A stretch of DNA of 29,911 bases from Bacillota bacterium (GTDB lineage Bacteria > Bacillota > Bacilli > Paenibacillales > NBRC-103111): the NCBI GenBank assembly GCA_023386955.1, contig JAEWIS010000040.1, forward strand, positions 1 through 29,911, read 5' to 3'. Shown piece after piece: positions 14,408 through 20,577 of this stretch (position 1 is the stretch's first letter; each line of letters starts with the position of its first letter). Position numbers and translations under genes: made by a program. The notes beneath the pieces are model-generated. The model saw nothing but the letters and a program-made list of their open reading frames with translations, was not told where the DNA came from and searched no databases.

Positions 14408-14824
14408 ATGCATATTGAATTTGACGGTTACCTGATTAGTGACGACAAGACGCTGCTGTCGATGGAGGTTATATCGGGTTTTTTGGGACGGAGCTACTGG
14501 GCAGCGGAAAGGTCTGTAGAGGTGATCGAAGCATCCATCCGGAATTCTCTTTGTTACGGCCTGTACCATGAAGGCAGGCAAATCGGCTTTGCCCGGGCGG
14601 TTACAGACCTTGCCACCATGTATTGGCTGGCGGATGTATTCGTGGATGAAGCCTACCGCGGTACGGGATTGGGCAAAAAGCTGGTGGATGCGGTGATCAA
14701 CTCCAAGGAACTGCGCGGGCTGACGGGGAGACTGGGCACCAAGGACGCTCATGAGCTGTACAAGCAGTTCGGCTTTGTCATGGATGAAGGCAAGGCCATG
14801 GCGAGGAAAGTGGGTAGGGTGTAG
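14408..14824 (+). CDS. GNAT family N-acetyltransferase
   Basis: A 138-residue acetyltransferase of the GNAT superfamily. The acetyl-CoA pyrophosphate-binding motif is seen as VDEAYRGTGLGKKLVDAVI (about residues 80-98; pattern Q/R-x-x-G-x-G/A). ARAVTDLATMYWLADVFV forms the preceding strands, and LGTKDAHELYKQFGFV is the typical end. AAGGAGGAG (14389-14397) precedes ATG 14408, 17 bp after the phosphoribosyltransferase stop, so the two are probably co-transcribed. The acceptor is unknown. Confidence 0.88.
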   Translation: MHIEFDGYLISDDKTLLSMEVISGFLGRSYWAAERSVEVIEASIRNSLCYGLYHEGRQIGFARAVTDLATMYWLADVFVDEAYRGTGLGKKLVDAVINSKELRGLTGRLGTKDAHELYKQFGFVMDEGKAMARKVGRV

Positions 14825-14874
14825 CAGTAAGTAAAACAAAATGCATTTCGTTATCTACAGGTAACAAAATGTGC

Positions 14875-14880
14875 TATAAT
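14875..14880 (+). promoter_or_regulatory. Extended -10 promoter of the antisense RNA
   Basis: TGC-TATAAT is a full extended -10 element (TGnTATAAT) starting at 14872, directed toward the 3' end of the small toxin gene. The -35 region is weak, as is usual for extended -10 promoters. Transcription should start near 14887. Confidence 0.55.
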
Positions 14881-14903
14881 GAGCTTATCTAGTCACTCAA
14901 CGT

Positions 14904-14935
14904 TGCAAAAGGAGCCATGCGCTAACATGACTCCT
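14904..14935 (-). terminator. Terminator of the toxin mRNA
   Basis: Read on the minus strand, AGGAG-T-CATG pairs with CATG-G-CTCCT around TTAGCG and is followed by TTTTGC. It ends the toxin transcript about 110 bases after the toxin stop codon, inside the region covered by the antisense RNA. Confidence 0.6.
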
Positions 14936-14983
14936 CCGCAGCAATAGCCGCTTTAAGGGCGGACAGCTTTAATCAGATGGATG

Positions 14984-15029
14984 ACGCAAATAAGACCGTA
15001 TCCTTTGACCTTGGGCGGTCTATTTGCGT
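14984..15029 (+). terminator. Terminator of the antisense RNA
   Basis: ACGCAAATA-AGACCG pairs with CGGTC-TATTTGCGT across a 17-base loop, and TTTGCTGCTGTTT follows. Its 3' arm overlaps the last codons of the toxin gene on the other strand. Confidence 0.6.
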
Positions 15030-15103
15030 TTGCTGCTGTTTATGACATGGACCACTAATGTCGCAAAAGCAATCATCAGCACCAAAGTTTCATAAACGCT
15101 CAT
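15020..15103 (-). CDS. Holin-like type I toxin (TxpA/BsrG-like), 27 residues
   Basis: A 27-residue peptide beginning MSVYETLVLMIAFATLVVHV, with one hydrophobic membrane helix (about residues 6-21) and a basic tail ending in KRK. This is the pattern of the putative holin-like toxin family, whose N-terminus M-x-x-YE-x-L-x-LMI-x-F is highly conserved; such peptides insert in the membrane and stop growth. GGGAGGTG lies 6 bases upstream of the ATG. An extended -10 (TGATATAAT) stands about 65 bp upstream, and a convergent antisense RNA promoter lies downstream, so both parts of a type I toxin-antitoxin locus are visible. Confidence 0.85.
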   Translation of the reverse strand: MSVYETLVLMIAFATLVVHVINSSKRK

Positions 15104-15167
15104 TGGCATCACCTCCCTTCGGAGAGGCTAGCCGACCGCCCATATAAGCTTGTCTATCACTTGCCCG

Positions 15168-15173
15168 ATTATA
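15168..15173 (-). promoter_or_regulatory. Extended -10 promoter of the toxin gene
   Basis: On the minus strand TGATATAAT is an extended -10 element. CTGCCA, a possible -35, lies 18 bp upstream. The predicted leader is about 58 bases before the toxin ATG. Confidence 0.6.
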
Positions 15174-15261
15174 TCATATTTTTTAGGAGATTGGCAGATT
15201 GTCTCATATTAAGGAGGGTTATAAAGAGGATATGTCGAACCAATGTCGGATAAGCTTCTCT

Positions 15262-15576
15262 TTATGGATTAATATCAGGAAATGCGCTTATTTTATTGGC
15301 AAAACCGCTCTTTCCGGTGAGGATTTCTACCATTAGACCTGCACCTAGGCGGAAGCCGTATGAGAAGGTGGAGGAGAGCTCCATGTCGTGAGTTTGTTTA
15401 TATAATTCGAATATTACTTCAATTTCTTCATATTCTTTCTCGGAATGTTCTTGCTTCCAGGCTTCCAAATTAGAGCTAACTTTTTGGCTTATTTCTCTAT
15501 ATTTCGGATCGCGAGATACTACATTTTCATTTGGATTCAAATGGCCGTTATACAACTGATCCAGCAAATTTTGCAA
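15262..15576 (-). CDS. DUF6809-like small protein
   Basis: A 104-residue, mostly helical, acidic protein. The segments LLDQLYNGHLNPNENV near the start, then RDPKYREISQKVSSNLEAW and FSYGFRLGAGLMVEILTG, match my recollection of the DUF6809 family of small Firmicute proteins of unknown function. The start is TTG 15576 (complement), with AAAGGTCGGTG about 6-12 bases upstream on the minus strand. The region is AT-richer than its surroundings. It is divergent from a small XRE regulator 140 bp away, which might control it. Confidence 0.65.
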   Translation of the reverse strand: MQNLLDQLYNGHLNPNENVVSRDPKYREISQKVSSNLEAWKQEHSEKEYEEIEVIFELYKQTHDMELSSTFSYGFRLGAGLMVEILTGKSGFANKISAFPDINP

Positions 15577-15716
15577 AGTTACACCGACCTTTCATTCATA
15601 TTCAAAGTTGTTACTTTCTTGTTTAATTTTATCACAAAAATAGAATTTTGTAGAGTATACTACGTGGATATTTTGTTTCTGACGTTGGGATAATAGCTTT
15701 AAAAAGAGGTATTATC

Positions 15717-15953
15717 TTGAAAGCAGAAGATATTTTCGGGCAAATTTTACGGGGCTTACGTAAAAAGCAAAATATGAGCCAAGAAAGTCTGGCCTTTCAA
15801 AGTAATCTTGATCGCACATACATATCTATGTTGGAACGTGGTGTTCATCAACCCACCTTAAGCTCTTTGTTTGCTCTTTCAGCTGCTTTGAATTTGAAGG
15901 CCTCTGATTTAGTGAAGCTTATTGAGGATGAAATGGCTTCAAACTCCAGTTGA
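15717..15953 (+). CDS. Small XRE-family helix-turn-helix regulator
   Basis: A 78-residue protein made almost only of a Cro/C1-type helix-turn-helix: GQILRGLRKKQNMSQESLAF, then NLDRTYISMLERGVHQPTLSSL. This is a DNA-binding repressor of the kind found in phages, mobile elements and toxin-antitoxin loci. The start is TTG 15717 with AGAGGT 8 bases upstream. It is AT-rich compared with its neighbours and divergent from the DUF6809-like gene. AGTATACT, a perfect 8-bp palindrome at about 15655-15662 between the two genes, is a possible operator. Confidence 0.85.
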   Translation: MKAEDIFGQILRGLRKKQNMSQESLAFQSNLDRTYISMLERGVHQPTLSSLFALSAALNLKASDLVKLIEDEMASNSS

Positions 15954-16018
15954 AAAGGGAAAGACTACACGAATTCTGGTTAATTAGAATTGAGCATTGC
16001 AAACCTTATAGAGACGCG

Positions 16019-16048
16019 AAAAAGCTGCCTTTTAGGCAGCTTCTTTGT
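16019..16048. terminator. Bidirectional terminator between the XRE and DsbA-like genes
   Basis: AAGCTGCC (16022-16029) pairs with GGCAGCTT (16035-16042) around TTTTA. On the plus strand CTTTGTTT follows; on the minus strand TTTTTCGCG follows. It serves two convergent genes. Confidence 0.8.
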
Positions 16049-16064
16049 TTACATTATGATCCGT

Positions 16065-16769
16065 TTAATTAACCGAGCATGATCCATCCTGGCAAATTCC
16101 TGCGTCTCCGTCATTGCCGATGACCTTCAGCGGCTGGGTTTCCTGCCAGATGGTCTCCAGTGTTTTGAGGAAAACCTCCGTGGGCTGCGCCCCGGAAACG
16201 GCATATTTCCGGTCAATAACGAAGAAGGGCACCCCGGTGACGCCCAACTGCTGCGCTTCTTCTTCATCGGCGCGTACATCAGCGGCATAGTCGTTTCCGG
16301 CCAGCATCGTCAGGGTTTCGTTGCGGTCCAGCCCGGCCTTTTGCGCCAAATCCGCCAGGGTGTTATGGTCTCCCAGAAGGAGTGAATCCGTAAAGTATGC
16401 TCCGAACAGCTCTTTGATAGCATCGTTCTGCTTGCCTTTCTTTGCCGCGAAATGCGTCAAGCGGTGGGCATCGAAGGTGTTAGTCAATTTCATCGAGTCC
16501 ATATGAAAATCAAGCCCGACTTCCTTGGCCTGATCGGTGAGATTTTTGTTCATGGCTACGGCTTTTTCGAGGGTCATGCCGTATTTGGCAGCCAGCATAT
16601 GGTGGACGTCATGCTCTACTGTTTGGGGAGCCCGAGGGTCCAGCTCGAAGCTTTTGAAGACTACTTCGATCTGATCCCGGTGGGCAAACTGCTCCAGGGC
16701 ATTCTCCAAACGCTGTTTTCCTATATAACAAAAGGGGCAGGCAAAATCCGACCAAACTTCAATTTTCAT
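16065..16769 (-). CDS. DsbA family oxidoreductase (FrnE-like)
   Basis: A 234-residue thioredoxin-fold protein of the DsbA/FrnE group. MKIEVWSDFACPFCYIGKQR carries the CPFC redox motif (11-14), and VTGVPFFVIDRKYAVSGAQP carries the cis-proline loop. An extra pair of cysteines closes the protein (GICQDGSC). There is no signal peptide, so it acts in the cytoplasm, where FrnE-type proteins are linked to thiol and quinone stress. The start is placed at 16769, where AAGGAG lies 7 bases upstream; an ATG six codons earlier lacks a ribosome binding site. Its promoter contains a perfect palindrome over the -10 element, so it is almost certainly repressed and inducible. Confidence 0.88.
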   Translation of the reverse strand: MKIEVWSDFACPFCYIGKQRLENALEQFAHRDQIEVVFKSFELDPRAPQTVEHDVHHMLAAKYGMTLEKAVAMNKNLTDQAKEVGLDFHMDSMKLTNTFDAHRLTHFAAKKGKQNDAIKELFGAYFTDSLLLGDHNTLADLAQKAGLDRNETLTMLAGNDYAADVRADEEEAQQLGVTGVPFFVIDRKYAVSGAQPTEVFLKTLETIWQETQPLKVIGNDGDAGICQDGSCSVN

Positions 16770-16840
16770 GGGAAGGCTCCTTTCCAAGGGCAGATGGATG
16801 TGTGAGTATCTGAAGGTTAAGTATGATAGTTACAGCATTA

Positions 16841-16879
16841 GATGTAACTATTATAGTTACATCGATCTTCATGTGTCAA
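16841..16879 (-). promoter_or_regulatory. Strong promoter with overlapping perfect palindrome for the DsbA-like gene
   Basis: On the minus strand TTGACA (16874-16879) and TATAAT (16850-16855) are spaced by 18 bp. The arms GATGTAACTA and TAGTTACATC form a perfect inverted repeat with a 3-bp centre at 16841-16863, covering the -10. A second pair of half-sites, AGTTAC and GTAACT, spans 16828-16849 and shares one arm. The shape TAACTA-TTA-TAGTTA resembles operators of HxlR-type redox regulators in Bacillus; the regulator itself is not seen nearby. Confidence 0.8.
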
Positions 16880-16930
16880 GCAAACCGGGTTTGGTGGCCG
16901 CGGGGGGAACAAGTGCATTGGTATTATTTT

Positions 16931-17113
16931 TAACGGAAGCCAGAGACGTTATTTGTCCAAAAGCAGGCACTCTGAATTTCTAACGGCGGCCAGAGCCTTT
17001 ATTTTTAGCTTTTTAGCGGTTTCAGTATGGATTTTGGATAAATAGCGGCTCGTGCTTCCGTTAGGATTTTGAAAGGGCTGTTTAGAGCCATATAAGGGCT
17101 GTGGCTTCCGTTA
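16931..17113. repeat. Four copies of a TAACGGAAGCC motif, two inverted
   Basis: TAACGGAAGCCAGAG (16931) and TAACGGCGGCCAGAG (16981) are direct copies. CTTCCGTTAG at 17055 and GGCTTCCGTTAG at 17103 are inverted copies. Spacings are about 50-75 bp. No gene is seen in 16880-17205. Confidence 0.65.
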
Positions 17114-17205
17114 GAAATTTTGTTAGACGCTGTTAATGGTTTAGGTACTAATTGGTATTGTTCAGTATCGTGAAAATTTTATTCCGAGTATGCTCAAAAT
17201 AACGG

Positions 17206-17236
17206 TTGACTCTCACGTTACGTGATCCTTTAGAGT
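17206..17236 (+). promoter_or_regulatory. MerR-type promoter with 19-bp spacer and operator
   Basis: TTGACT (17206-17211) and TAGAGT (17231-17236) are separated by 19 bp, the over-long spacing typical of promoters that MerR proteins activate by twisting DNA. The spacer holds the palindrome TCACG-TTA-CGTGA (17213-17225). It lies directly upstream of the TipA-like gene, which indicates autoregulation. Confidence 0.8.
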
Positions 17237-17260
17237 AAGTGGTGAAGGGAGATGCAGAGG

Positions 17261-18007
17261 ATGAAGGTAAAGGAAGTCGCCGAGCTGACGGGTGTCAGTG
17301 TGCGCACGCTGCACCACTATGATGAGATCGGGCTTTTGAAGCCGGAGGAAAAGACGGATTCCGGATACCGCAATTACTCCGGCGCCAATCTGGAAACTCT
17401 GCAGCAGATCCTGTTTTTTCGGGAGCTGGGGTTTTCCCTGACGAAGATCAGGGAGATTATCACGGATCCGGACTATGACCGCAACGAAGCGTTGACGCTT
17501 CAGCGGCGGATGCTCGTGGACCGACGCGGGCAGCTGGACCGGATGATCGCGGTAATCGACCAAACCATCCGACACCATAAAGGAGAAATTCACATGTCTG
17601 ATAAAGAGAAGTTTGCAGGGTTTGATTTTAGCAAAGGCAATCCGTATGAGCAGGAAGCCCGGCAGCGCTGGGGAGACAAGGCTGTGGACAGCTCCAACGC
17701 CCGGTTAGGCACCATGTCGAAGGAGGAGCAGGAGAAGCTGGGCCAAGAAATGAATGAGATTTACTTCAAGCTGGCCGACTTGCGCCACCTGTCTCCTGAA
17801 TCTGATGAAGCTCAAGCCGCCATCCGGCTGTGGTGGGAATACCTTAACCGGATGGGCAGCTATTCACCTGAAGCGTTCAAGGGTCTGGGCGAGATGTATG
17901 TCTGTGACGAACGTTTCACCAAGAACATTGATAAGTTCGGTGAAGGGTTGGCCGTATTCATGCGGGATGCCATGGCGGTGTTTGCGGACCGGGTTGCTGC
18001 TGAATAG
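17261..18007 (+). CDS. TipA-like MerR family regulator with TipAS domain
   Basis: A 248-residue regulator. The MerR winged helix MKVKEVAELTGVSVRTLHHYDEIG, with PEEKTDSGYRNY, is at the N-terminus; a coiled-coil dimerisation helix (about 75-107) follows; and a TipAS drug-binding domain (about 115-248) starts FDFSKGNPYEQEARQRWGDKAV. In Streptomyces, TipA binds thiopeptide antibiotics and activates its own promoter. The start ATG 17261 is preferred because GAAGGGA (17244-17250) lies 10 bases upstream; ATG 17252 is too close to it. A second in-frame start at 17594 has its own ribosome binding site. The promoter upstream has the 19-bp MerR spacing. Likely role: a multidrug-sensing autoregulator. 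Confidence 0.9.
   Translation: MKVKEVAELTGVSVRTLHHYDEIGLLKPEEKTDSGYRNYSGANLETLQQILFFRELGFSLTKIREIITDPDYDRNEALTLQRRMLVDRRGQLDRMIAVIDQTIRHHKGEIHMSDKEKFAGFDFSKGNPYEQEARQRWGDKAVDSSNARLGTMSKEEQEKLGQEMNEIYFKLADLRHLSPESDEAQAAIRLWWEYLNRMGSYSPEAFKGLGEMYVCDERFTKNIDKFGEGLAVFMRDAMAVFADRVAAE
17579..17596 (+). promoter_or_regulatory. Internal ribosome binding site and start for a TipAS-like short product
   Basis: AAAGGAG (17579-17585) stands 8 bases before an in-frame ATG (17594-17596) inside the TipA-like gene. Starting there gives MSDKEKFAGFDFSKGNPYEQ, a 137-residue protein that is exactly the effector domain without the DNA-binding part. Streptomyces lividans tipA makes such a short form by the same means. 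Confidence 0.65.
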
Positions 18008-18075
18008 GAGAGCTTCTTGAAGGCGGCGGGGTAAAGCAAGCCACAGTATATTGAACCGCGTAGCATCTATAATGA

Positions 18076-18134
18076 GCCGCGGGCGCCCAGCGACTTGTGT
18101 AAGATCAAGTCCCTGGCTGCCTGCGGCTTTTTTT
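18076..18134 (+). terminator. Long hairpin with T-tract, copy A of a two-copy element
   Basis: GCCGCGGGC ... GACTTG pairs with CAAGTC ... GCCTGCGGC and is followed by seven T. It lies 69 bp after the TipA-like stop codon and can act as its terminator. It matches a second copy at 19535-19592 in 46 of 52 positions. Confidence 0.7.
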
Positions 18135-18300
18135 GGTTGTTAAGCTTCCAAGGAGCTTGCCGGGCCAGGTTCTGAGGAGAAATTTAACTTTTGAACCAGG
18201 GTCGGGAAGGGAAATCATTGGGGAATGTTGAAAAAAAGATGAGTGAATTTTATTGGACTGTCGATTCATAACGAGAGCTGGCGAGGGAGGAGAATGACAA

Positions 18301-18642
18301 ATGAACCAAGAGGTTACCGACTTTATCGGGAAAGTCAAAGAATCGTGGCAAGCCGGTCTATGCCAAGAATTACGCCAAGTCGTCCACAGTGCCATTCCCG
18401 AGGTTCAGGAACGCATACAATACAATAAGCCTCATTTCCTGAAGAACAAAAAGTATGCAGCAGTGATCTCCACCTCAAAGGATGCTGTTAGCTTCACGAT
18501 TTTCAATGCGGCTGAGCTGGAGCTGCCCGAAGGAATGTTCGACGGCCCCCCGGAGCGGAAGACGATCAAGTTCCGTAGTGGTGAGCAGATTGATAGCGGA
18601 ATGCTAACCGATTTGGTAAAACAAGCCTCCCGTACTCTCTAG
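18301..18642 (+). CDS. DUF1801 family protein (YdhG-like)
   Basis: A 113-residue protein of the DUF1801/YdhG-like fold, recognised from VTDFIGKVKESWQAGLCQELRQVVHSAIPEVQERIQYNKPHFLKNKKYAAVI and the end MLTDLVKQAS. Relatives include FrataxinB-like YdhG of Bacillus, proposed in iron handling, but most members have no known function. GGAGGAG (18286-18292) lies 8 bases upstream of the ATG. It is a single gene with a terminator at both sides. Confidence 0.75.
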   Translation: MNQEVTDFIGKVKESWQAGLCQELRQVVHSAIPEVQERIQYNKPHFLKNKKYAAVISTSKDAVSFTIFNAAELELPEGMFDGPPERKTIKFRSGEQIDSGMLTDLVKQASRTL

Positions 18643-18644
18643 CA

Positions 18645-18676
18645 CGAAAGCCGCCCAGCATGGGGGCGGTTTCTTT
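18645..18676 (+). terminator. Rho-independent terminator after the DUF1801 gene
   Basis: GAAAGCCGCCC pairs with GGGCGGTTTC around a short AGCATG-type loop and continues with TTTCC. It begins 3 bp after the stop codon. Confidence 0.75.
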
Positions 18677-18769
18677 CCGATATGTCGATTATTCCATTGA
18701 TGATTTTTCAGTGGGTATGATCATGAATAGTTGGATCGTCGCCGAAACTAGAGCTCACGTTAGAAAACA

Positions 18770-18822
18770 GAGAAAACAAAAACAGGTCTATCATGGTGGC
18801 ATCTGACCATAATCGACCTGTT
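18770..18822 (-). terminator. Long terminator hairpin downstream of the NTF2-like gene
   Basis: AACAGGTC (18781) pairs with GACCTGTT (18815-18822), and inner ATGGT/ACCAT arms extend it. On the minus strand it is followed by TTTTGTTTTCTC. It lies 80 bp beyond the NTF2-like gene's stop codon. No gene was seen in 18677-18904. Confidence 0.75.
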
Positions 18823-18904
18823 CAATATAACAAGCATATCAAGCTTACTGGAAATAGCTTAAAAATGTTGGCGCAGACTTTGCTCAGGGGCCGTCTTTTG
18901 CTAT

Positions 18905-19321
18905 TTAAAAACTACCGTATTGCCATTTATACGTTAATTCCCTATCATCAGAATGGTATCGCTGTTTAAAGCTGTTAATAAGCCACTGATCATTTTTACA
19001 GGTAAGAATAAACTGAAAATCTAAAAGTCCTGTGTTTGTATAAAAGGTTACCACCGCACCATTTTTTTTGTGATCCACCTTGCTGGGAGTATTGCTCTTG
19101 ACCCCTGCGAATTTTGGTGGGGAATTGATGCCGATATAATAGGTTCTGTCCTTTTTCGTCAAATAACGAAGATAAATTTTCTCCGCCTCCGCTTTATAAT
19201 TTGCGAATACAACAGATGTATCCTGGCTGGAGTCTTGCGTAAGAGGATAGTATTTCACCTGTAATTCATCGATCTGTTGGGTAAAATTTAATACCAAATC
19301 TATTAAATCTCTGTCATTCAC
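18905..19321 (-). CDS. Small protein, candidate NTF2-fold immunity protein
   Basis: A 138-residue protein without signal peptide. The layout is a helical first third (LIDLVLNFTQQIDELQVKYY), then a central YKAEAEKIYLRYLTKKDRTYY, then beta-strands GAVVTFYT, LLDFQFILTCKNDQWLINSF. The DQWLINSFKQRY ending recalls NTF2-fold immunity proteins that protect against polymorphic toxins, but the match is from memory of the pattern. The start is GTG 19321, because GGGAGG stands 8 bases upstream; an ATG 14 codons earlier has no ribosome binding site. No toxin gene lies beside it. Base composition is clearly AT-richer than the flanking core genes, suggesting transfer. Confidence 0.45.
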   Translation of the reverse strand: MNDRDLIDLVLNFTQQIDELQVKYYPLTQDSSQDTSVVFANYKAEAEKIYLRYLTKKDRTYYIGINSPPKFAGVKSNTPSKVDHKKNGAVVTFYTNTGLLDFQFILTCKNDQWLINSFKQRYHSDDRELTYKWQYGSF

Positions 19322-19444
19322 GGTATTGGCCTCCCAGATTAGCAGGTTCAAATGAACTGACATTTTTTAACGCTTATCGTAACACCCATCCAGTACGATT
19401 ACAATTTTATAATTTCAATAACTGTAGGGTAAGCCAGTTGAATA

Positions 19445-19474
19445 TTGACCTTATGAAAGTGTTAGTTTTATAAT
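19445..19474 (+). promoter_or_regulatory. Sigma-A promoter upstream of the hairpin leader
   Basis: TTGACC (19445-19450) and TATAAT (19469-19474) are separated by 18 bp. The predicted start of transcription is near 19481, followed by a structured leader of about 145 bases before the ATG at 19627. Confidence 0.65.
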
Positions 19475-19480
19475 CGAACT

Positions 19481-19592
19481 ATGTAAGTCCGGTGATAGCC
19501 GGATGCATCCGTGATCGGATGCCTACCGTTTGGGGCCGCAGGCACCAGGCGACTTGTGAAAGATCAAGTCCCTGGTTGCCTGCGGCCTTTTT
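19481..19592 (+). ncRNA. Structured leader ending in a terminator hairpin (possible attenuator), copy B
   Basis: Following the promoter, GCATCCG-TGAT-CGGATGC (19505-19522) makes a perfect 7-bp hairpin. The long hairpin GCCGCAGGCA-CCAGG-CGACTTG / CAAGTC-CCTGG-TTGCCTGCGGC (19535-19587) follows and ends in CCTTTTT. No plus-strand gene ends upstream, so this terminator lies inside the leader of the nucleotidyltransferase transcript. The second copy of the hairpin is at 18076-18134. No known riboswitch class was recognised. Confidence 0.5.
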
Positions 19593-19626
19593 GCGTCCAG
19601 TTACTGAAAACTGAGGAGGGATTGCT

Positions 19627-19896
19627 ATGAACGAAGAACAGGTAAAAGCCATCTACGTATGCTCGTCTGTAGCTAGAGGCGAAGCTGATGCCCATTCCGA
19701 TATTGACCTGCATCTGGTCTACCGGGAGCCGGGAAATTCATTTAAGATGTACGCTACCCTAGAGGAAGGAGTGGCGGTGGATTGGGTGTGGGCGCCGCTG
19801 GAGGATTACAGCCGGGTGGAAGAGATTTTGTCTCATTACGCCAAACCCCATAACCTGGCTAACGGCGTTATGCTCCAGCAGGCTTGTAGCGGCTGA
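19627..19896 (+). pseudogene. Nucleotidyltransferase-domain fragment (probably truncated)
   Basis: GAGGAGGG precedes ATG 19627. The 89 residues contain CSSVARGEADAHSDIDLHLVY, the nucleotidyltransferase motif G-S-x-A-R-G-x-A-D-x-x-S-D-I-D-L, with the first Gly replaced by Cys and both catalytic Asp present. Family members of the aminoglycoside or MNT antitoxin kind are usually over 100 and often 250 residues; here the frame stops after MLQQACSG. Codons beyond the stop show no further similarity, so the 3' part seems lost, and a frameshifted methyltransferase gene follows. A small MNT-type protein cannot be fully ruled out. Confidence 0.55.
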
Positions 19897-19927
19897 TATG
19901 TTCAACCAAAGGAGCTTACACGATACG

Positions 19928-20493
19928 ATGATTACTACCACCATCAAAGGTATGGAGCTGCAATTCCGGACGGAGAGCAGTCTGTTTTCGCCGCGGCGCA
20001 TTGACAAGGGGACATTGGCTTTGCTATCGGCTGTCGAGTTCGACGAAGAGGACCGGTTTGTGATTTGGGCTGCGGCTATGGGGTTGTCGGGGTAACGGCG
20101 GCTAAGCTCATCGGACCGGACCGCGTTCTGATGATCGATAATGACCCGGAGGCTGTGGCCTGCTCCTGGGAGAATGCCCGGCTTAACGGAGTGCCGGATG
20201 CTGCTGTTATAGAGAGCGACGGCTTCAACGCCACCCGGGAGACCCATTTTACCAAGATTATCTCGCATCCGCCTTACCATACCGACTTCTCGGTGCCCAA
20301 GCGGTTTATTGAGAAGGGCTTCAACCGGCTGGCCTTGGAGGGGCGGTTCTACATGGTGACCAAACGCAAGGAGTGGTATAAGCAGAAGCTGATCTCGATT
20401 TTCGGCGGGGTGAGCATCCGGGAGGTGGAGGGGTATTATGTTTTTATGGCGGTGAAAAAAAGCGGCAGCTATGCCTGTGCCAAAGCAAGATGA
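19928..20493 (+). pseudogene. RsmC/YbxB-like methyltransferase with a frameshift
   Basis: The first frame gives MITTTIKGMELQFRTESSLF ... IDKGTLALLS and runs to FDEEDRFV near 20070. The SAM-binding motif then appears in another frame as DLGCGYGVVGV and continues to the end as ISHPPYHTDFSVPKRFIEKG and LEGRFYMVTKRKEWY. Together they would make a complete methyltransferase of the MTS family (the N-P-P-Y/F catalytic motif appears as HPPY), of about 185 residues. A single missing or extra base near 20072 accounts for the break. AAAGGAG (19908-19914) lies 13 bases upstream of the ATG. A sequencing error is possible; otherwise the gene is recently inactivated. Confidence 0.75.
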
Positions 20494-20577
20494 TTGTGCG
20501 GGAGGGAGCCCATCCGGTACAATCAATACAGAATGGCCGGTGGGGGACAACGCCGCGCCCAAAAAGGAGTGACGCCG

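Larger units (their letters stand above)
14887..15035 (+). ncRNA. Putative antitoxin antisense RNA of a type I toxin-antitoxin locus
   Basis: From the extended -10 promoter at 14875 an RNA of about 150 bases would run convergent to the toxin mRNA. It would end at the hairpin 14984-15029, which is followed by a T-rich stretch. It contains no open frame with a ribosome binding site. It is complementary to the toxin mRNA's 3' untranslated region and the last few codons, the layout described for txpA/RatA and bsrG/SR4 in Bacillus subtilis. Both ends are inferred from promoter and terminator positions. Confidence 0.55.

Noticed and set aside
18243..18428. 61-codon frame before the DUF1801 gene
   Set aside because: Overlaps the true gene in another frame and has no suitable ribosome binding site; GGAGGAG points to ATG 18301.
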